Assembly: GCA_028277885.1 (NCBI GenBank)
Contig: JANQFK010000022.1
Span: forward strand, 345,810 to 409,809
DNA length: 64,000 nt
DNA from: Myxococcota bacterium
GTDB taxonomy: Bacteria; Myxococcota_A; UBA9160; UBA6930
Direction of reading: 5' to 3'
The position numbers and the translations under genes are program-made. Each line of letters opens with the position of its first letter. Within the stretch, counting starts at the first letter, position 1. Under the pieces are notes generated by a model. That model worked only from the letters and a program-made list of their open reading frames with translations, was not told the DNA's origin and made no database searches. Shown one piece after another: positions 63,507 to 64,000 of this stretch.

Positions 63507-63559
63507 GATTCCGCTTCGCGGAATCTCTCGCGTCGTCGGCCGACCCTCTCGGGTCCGCC
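63507..63559 (-). terminator. hairpin pair downstream of the Pro-rich gene
   Basis: GATTCCGC-TTC-GCGGAATC (63507-63525, perfect 8-bp) and a GGCCGACCC/GGGTCCGCC near-perfect stem (63538-63559). Nearly the same modules as 46947-46997. Sits in the convergent gap with pspA. Confidence 0.55.
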
Positions 63560-63561
63560 TC

Positions 63562-64000
63562 CTAGCCGTCGCGGCGCAGACGGAGCTCGGCCTGGAGCGG
63601 AAGGCTCCCGTCCTCGGCCTGCTCGAGCGCCTCGCGCAGCGCCTCGGGCAGGTCGTCGGCTCGCAGGCGCAGCTCGAGGGTGACCCAGGCCTCGCCGCCG
63701 GCCGCGGCCGGAGGCGCGGTGAAGCGACGCGGCGCGGCCGGGGGGCGGGTGCGCGGGGCCTCCCGGGAACGTCGCGGCGGCTCGGGAGGCGCCACCGGCA
63801 CCGGGGTCGGGTCCGGGTCCGCGTTCGGGGGGGCCGGCGTCGCCGGCGCCTCGGGGACCGGCGTGGGCTCGGTCAGCTCGTCGAGGGGCGAGGGCCGGCT
63901 CACCGCGAAGGGCGACACCTCCTCGAGCACGGTGACGTCGTTGTCCCGGGGCTCCGGGGCCTTGGGCGGCAGGGTGTCGGTCTTGATCTCTTCGCCGAGG
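63562..64000 (-). CDS. Pro-rich protein of unknown function (5' part outside window)
   Basis: The frame is open to the right edge, so at least 145 C-terminal residues are here and the start is outside. It begins (in the window) LGEEIKTDTLPPKAPEPRDND, followed by a Pro/Thr/Ala-rich stretch (about 35-105) and a short C-terminal module (WVTLELRLRADDLPEALREALEQAEDG...LQAELRLRRDG). The layout, unordered Pro-rich linker and small folded end, resembles zinc-ribbon/FHA-type myxobacterial proteins, but no domain is certain. Confidence 0.6.
   Translation of the reverse strand, partial: LGEEIKTDTLPPKAPEPRDNDVTVLEEVSPFAVSRPSPLDELTEPTPVPEAPATPAPPNADPDPTPVPVAPPEPPRRSREAPRTRPPAAPRRFTAPPAAAGGEAWVTLELRLRADDLPEALREALEQAEDGSLPLQAELRLRRDG

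Overview
The window is very GC-rich chromosomal DNA from a diderm bacterium. An outer membrane is indicated by LptD, LapA and lipoproteins, and PEP-CTERM proteins with an exosortase are present. The order pheA-hisC-tyrA-rpsA-ihfB-lapA-lapB is the proteobacterial arrangement. A SelW-like selenoprotein, a sigma-54 two-component system, c-di-GMP parts and PEP-CTERM sorting would fit a GC-rich deltaproteobacterial-grade lineage (Myxococcota, Desulfobacterota, Binatota or similar). The sequence alone does not settle the phylum. I see no rRNA, tRNA, CRISPR array, insertion sequence or prophage; this is mostly core chromosome with densely packed genes, many joined by 4-base GTGA or ATGA overlaps.

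Region by region: 1-8.2 kb holds lipid, redox and envelope genes: sterol desaturase (cut by the window edge), M20 peptidase, Gfo/Idh/MocA oxidoreductase, PilZ protein, phytanoyl-CoA-type dioxygenase, GT2 glycosyltransferase, SDR, a PI-PLC-like lipoprotein and a PEP-CTERM protein. 8.2-15.2 kb holds an operon of SRAP, a small membrane protein, an SSS symporter and a patatin. Next comes a SelW-like selenoprotein read through an in-frame UGA with a textbook bacterial SECIS hairpin, then a DUF368 membrane protein, a calcium-type-repeat lipoprotein and a CAP protein. 15.2-34.1 kb is a 16-gene run on the minus strand, from pheA through rpsA, ihfB, lapAB, mutS, amidase, glnD, xerD, cca, scpA, scpB and rluB to an unknown secreted protein. 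34.4-36.9 kb holds a membrane diguanylate cyclase and coaE. 37.1-43.7 kb is a complete trpEGDCFBA operon with its own promoter. 43.7-48.9 kb holds lptD, a CRP-like regulator, and a TlpA/CcdA thiol-redox pair. 49-54.5 kb holds dtd, dcd, a GDPD, a methyltransferase, queG (with a strange in-frame insertion), the exosortase and a PilZ/cyclic-nucleotide-domain protein. 54.6-59.3 kb holds a GH1 glycosidase, a second PEP-CTERM protein, a PqqA-like peptide, DUF502 and CvpA. 59.4-63.4 kb is a sigma-54-controlled operon of histidine kinase, degenerate kinase, NtrC-type activator and PspA. The window ends inside a Pro-rich protein.

The genes that work together most clearly are the Trp and Phe/Tyr pathways, the exosortase with its two PEP-CTERM substrates (which share a two-box upstream motif), the c-di-GMP cyclase with two PilZ receptors, the CcdA/TlpA pair, and the envelope-stress PspA operon, whose activator is encoded behind its own sigma-54 promoter.
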